A stretch of DNA of 16,375 nt from JAKORR01 sp964608495 (GTDB lineage Bacteria; Armatimonadota; Zipacnadia; Zipacnadales; FEN-943): positions 1 through 16,375 of the forward strand of contig CAZSOQ010000120.1 in the NCBI GenBank assembly GCA_964608495.1. Reading direction: 5' to 3'. The position numbers and the translations under genes are program-made. Each line of letters opens with the position of its first letter. Position 1 is the first letter of the stretch. Under the pieces are notes generated by a model. It was given only the letters and a program-made list of their open reading frames with translations. It did no database searches and was not told where the DNA came from. Positions 15,802 to 16,375 of the stretch are shown here, piece after piece.

Positions 15802-16375
15802 TTACGGCCGCGACAGGAAGAACCAGCGCGTCTCGTCCCGCGTCATGTCCAGCTCCACCGTGTCCGTGCGCGCCGCGACCGAACGCCCATCCGTCAGGTC
15901 AGTGACGCGGGCGGGCTCTCGCAGCCACAGGACCTTGTGGCCGGGGAACAGGGCGTGGACCGTGAGGAAGTGGTCGTTGGCGTAGACCGCGTCACCCGGC
16001 TGGGCGACGCACCAGCAGCCCGCCCACCGCGCCAGGTTGTGGGCGAACTGGTCGCTGACGTGGGGCGCCCCGACGAAGACGGACTTCCAGGCGCCGAAGT
16101 CGCGCGCCGCCAGGGCCGGCGCGTCGCCGCCGGGGTAGTGCGCCAGCACGGTCACCGCCGGGTCGTCCACGGCGAAGGCCGGCAGCTCGGGCGCCGAGCC
16201 CAGCGTCAGGCAGCCGTCCAGGTCCCGGAGAAGCGGATGGTCCCCCTCGACGGGCTCGGCCGCAAGCCTCTGGGAGCCCAGCAAACGCACGCCGATGCCG
16301 GTGAGGGCCCTGACGGCCGCCGCCGGGTCCTCGGCGCCAACCACCCCGGGCGCGTGGACGAAGGCCAGCAGCTTC
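15802..16375 (-). CDS. C-terminal part of a beta-galactosidase trimerisation/GATase1-like protein (5' end beyond window)
   Basis: The last 190 codons of a gene running off the right edge; the frame is open to 16374 and the stop is TAA at 15802. It begins KLLAFVHAPG, followed by AAAVRALTGIGVRLL, then a mixed alpha/beta stretch with SVFVGAPHVSDQFAHNLARW and GDAVYANDHFLTVHALFPG, ending in a beta-rich tail (VELDMTRDETRWFFL). This resembles the C-terminal GATase1-like domain found in beta-galactosidase (GH42-type) trimerisation regions and in large uncharacterised glycoside-hydrolase-like proteins. The catalytic part, if any, lies outside the window, so the enzyme class cannot be stated. It is in the same direction as all genes to its left up to 1156, but a 218-base gap with inverted repeats separates it from the next gene. 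A GTG inside the fragment (16344) is not a likely start. Confidence 0.6.
   Translation of the reverse strand, partial: KLLAFVHAPGVVGAEDPAAAVRALTGIGVRLLGSQRLAAEPVEGDHPLLRDLDGCLTLGSAPELPAFAVDDPAVTVLAHYPGGDAPALAARDFGAWKSVFVGAPHVSDQFAHNLARWAGCWCVAQPGDAVYANDHFLTVHALFPGHKVLWLREPARVTDLTDGRSVAARTDTVELDMTRDETRWFFLSRP

Noticed and set aside
11830..15985. Very long open frames on the + strand (about 711 and 746 codons) opposite the minus-strand genes
   Set aside because: They lie antisense to well-supported genes, have low-complexity Arg/Ala/Gly/His-rich translations, and show no family motif. High GC suppresses stop codons.

Overview
The window is a GC-rich bacterial segment holding twelve protein-coding genes. 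A porin of the OprP/OprO type points to an outer membrane. The mix of a GH141-like parallel beta-helix protein, a secreted alpha/beta-hydrolase with a C-terminal beta-sandwich, a sialidase-superfamily propeller, xylose-isomerase-like TIM barrels and a secreted metallophosphoesterase is typical of polysaccharide-degrading Planctomycetota, Verrucomicrobiota or Armatimonadota-type genomes. That placement is inference from gene content; no rRNA, tRNA or marker gene is present to settle it.

Layout. The left edge (2-1100, + strand) is the 5'-truncated porin gene, which also carries an apparent one-base frameshift near 206-212. It converges on a run of eleven genes all on the minus strand. In transcription order (right to left) these are: the C-terminus of a beta-galactosidase trimerisation/GATase-like protein (16375-15802); a secreted two-domain protein with a zinc phospholipase C/S1-P1-nuclease-like front and a class I amidotransferase-like back (15583-13850); a cytoplasmic sialidase-superfamily protein (13782-12703); a TIM-barrel sugar isomerase/epimerase (12645-11818); a cytoplasmic YfcE-type phosphoesterase (11821-11033); a second TIM-barrel isomerase/epimerase (11012-10128); a secreted alpha/beta hydrolase (10110-8284); a secreted beta-helix protein (8208-5491); a secreted metallophosphoesterase (5426-3693); a class II CPD photolyase (3645-2173); and a YfcH-type NAD(P)-dependent epimerase (2109-1156).

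How they may work together. The block 13782-3693 looks like a carbohydrate-handling cluster: exported enzymes (esterase, beta-helix carbohydrate-active enzyme, phosphoesterase) could trim a decorated polysaccharide outside, while cytoplasmic enzymes (propeller hydrolase/lyase, two isomerase/epimerases, phosphoesterase) could process what enters. There is no transporter or regulator in the window, and the substrate cannot be read from sequence. The photolyase-YfcH pair looks like a separate functional unit that shares the direction of transcription.

Most junctions are short (4-base overlap to 75 bases), several with a good Shine-Dalgarno sequence inside the gap, which suggests polycistronic expression. 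The only longer gap, 15584-15801, holds two GC-rich inverted repeats and no gene. I see no tRNA, rRNA, CRISPR array, insertion sequence, attachment site or origin.
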